Shown here: positions 63,388-64,000 of the stretch, piece after piece
How positions within the stretch are numbered: position 1 is the first letter of the stretch
How the letters are laid out: each line of letters starts with the position of its first letter
Origin: Geminicoccaceae bacterium
Lineage (GTDB): Bacteria > Pseudomonadota > Alphaproteobacteria > Geminicoccales > Geminicoccaceae
Assembly: GCA_028285265.1 (NCBI GenBank)
Contig: JANQPX010000032.1
Location: 124,001 to 188,000 of the forward strand
Direction of reading: 5' to 3'
DNA length: 64,000 nt
Position numbers and translations under genes: made by a program
Notes under the pieces: model-generated
Database searches by the model: none
What the model saw: the letters and a program-made list of their open reading frames with translations, nothing else
What the model was told of the DNA's origin: nothing

Positions 63388-63519
63388 TACTCTCTCCCAT
63401 CTCAATAGCATGTCCGCCAACTGCCTAGTATAAGCAGGACCTTACGCCAAAAGCTGGTTTTGTCCAAAGGAAGAGAGATAAAAAAGAAGTGACCTGCCAA
63501 AACGCCGGAACGGGCCGGT

Positions 63520-64000
63520 TCAAGGATCGAGCTCGGTATCCCAATAAAGAAAATCTCGCCAGCTTTCGTGCAGATAGTTCGGTGGAAATCCGCGGCCATG
63601 TTCTTGGAGCTCAAAGGTCGACGGCATTTCAGGCACCTGATGAGGGTACATACCACATTCTTTAGGAAGCCGGCTCCCTTTGGCCAGATTGCAGCGCGTA
63701 CACGCTGTGACCACGTTTTCCCAGCTCGTTCGCCCACCGCGAGACCGCGGGATGACATGGTCGAACGTCAGCTCATGAGCACTCAAAGGATCCAAACAAT
63801 ATTGGCAGGTGAAATGATCGCGCAAAAATACATTAAAGCGCGTAAAGGGCGGTCGGCGGTTTTGCGGAACATATTCCTTCAGTGCCACAACACTCGGAAG
63901 CTTCATGTCGGCAGATGGTGAACGTACCGTTCGGTCGTAGTGACAAAGGACTGCGACCCTATCAAGAAACATCGCTTTGATGGTTTCTTGCCAATTCCAT
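63520..64000 (-). CDS. HNH endonuclease, 5' end cut by the window edge
   Basis: The frame is open to the last base of the window (WNWQETIKAMFLDRV before the visible part), so the true start is outside. Visible features are RTVRSPS, LPSVVALKEYVP, the zinc pairs CQYC and CTRC, and the HNH core LTFDHVIPRSRGG...SWENVVTAC. This is the common McrA-like HNH protein of proteobacteria, about 185 residues in full. Its target is unknown. Confidence 0.88.
   Translation of the reverse strand, partial: WNWQETIKAMFLDRVAVLCHYDRTVRSPSADMKLPSVVALKEYVPQNRRPPFTRFNVFLRDHFTCQYCLDPLSAHELTFDHVIPRSRGGRTSWENVVTACTRCNLAKGSRLPKECGMYPHQVPEMPSTFELQEHGRGFPPNYLHESWRDFLYWDTELDP

Noticed and set aside
1..64000. CRISPR arrays, insertion sequences, prophage or integrase hallmarks, rRNA genes
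   Set aside because: No regularly spaced repeats, transposase or integrase motifs, or rRNA signatures were seen on reading; only one tRNA was found.

Overview
The window looks like a chromosomal segment of a moderately GC-rich, free-living, probably marine alphaproteobacterium. Support comes from the ftsE-ftsX pair with an MJ0042-type zinc-ribbon gene divergent from it, the plsC-ftsX-ftsE and ychF-pth-rplY-prs runs, a BigR/SqrR-type ArsR sensor, glycine-betaine transport, a dimethylsulfoniopropionate (DMSP) lyase-like cupin and a TAXI-TRAP binding protein. This placement is inference from gene content. No phage, plasmid, insertion-sequence or CRISPR hallmark is visible.

Layout. 1-5.2 kb: a DUF1127 protein, an ArsR-like regulator, then a minus-strand operon of two zinc-ribbon DUF4178-type proteins, an unlisted 49-residue membrane peptide, a DUF350 protein and a membrane-fused spermidine-synthase-like enzyme. 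5.2-21.4 kb: repair and housekeeping genes (dinB, two endonuclease III paralogues, plsC, ftsX, ftsE, ychF, pth, rplY, prs), one tRNA-Val(TAC), an FMN glutamate-synthase-like protein, and three decaying genes (BCCT transporter, PPK2, DUF1428). 21.5-31.4 kb: a maleate-isomerase-like protein, a DegT aminotransferase, a betaine-type ABC importer with an unusual extended permease, a BigR/SqrR-like persulfide sensor candidate, a serine hydrolase and a PhnY-like aldehyde dehydrogenase. 31.8-39.9 kb: a MipA porin-like protein and the homoprotocatechuate meta-cleavage operon hpaFEDGH with divergent hpaR, followed by an isomerase/beta-hydroxyacid dehydrogenase pair. 40.2-49 kb: two small secreted orphans, a Wzm/Wzt-type polysaccharide exporter with a two-domain methyltransferase, gpsA, and three exported proteins (two of them lipoproteins). 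49.2-59.5 kb: an ABC exporter preceded by a candidate ten-residue leader peptide, divergent from a complete beta-oxidation operon (fadD, MerR regulator, thiolase, FadN-type multifunctional enzyme, fadE, DUF6134). 59.6-64 kb: an old-yellow-enzyme homologue, the DMSP-lyase-like cupin, a periplasmic rhodanese, a TAXI binding protein and an HNH nuclease cut by the window edge.

The genes suggest a heterotroph using aromatic acids, fatty acids, betaines and possibly DMSP and phosphonate-derived aldehydes. The least explained items are the leader peptide in front of the ABC exporter, the DUF4178/DUF350/aminopropyltransferase operon with its new small protein, the permease with a DUF2628-like front end, and DUF6134 inside the beta-oxidation operon.
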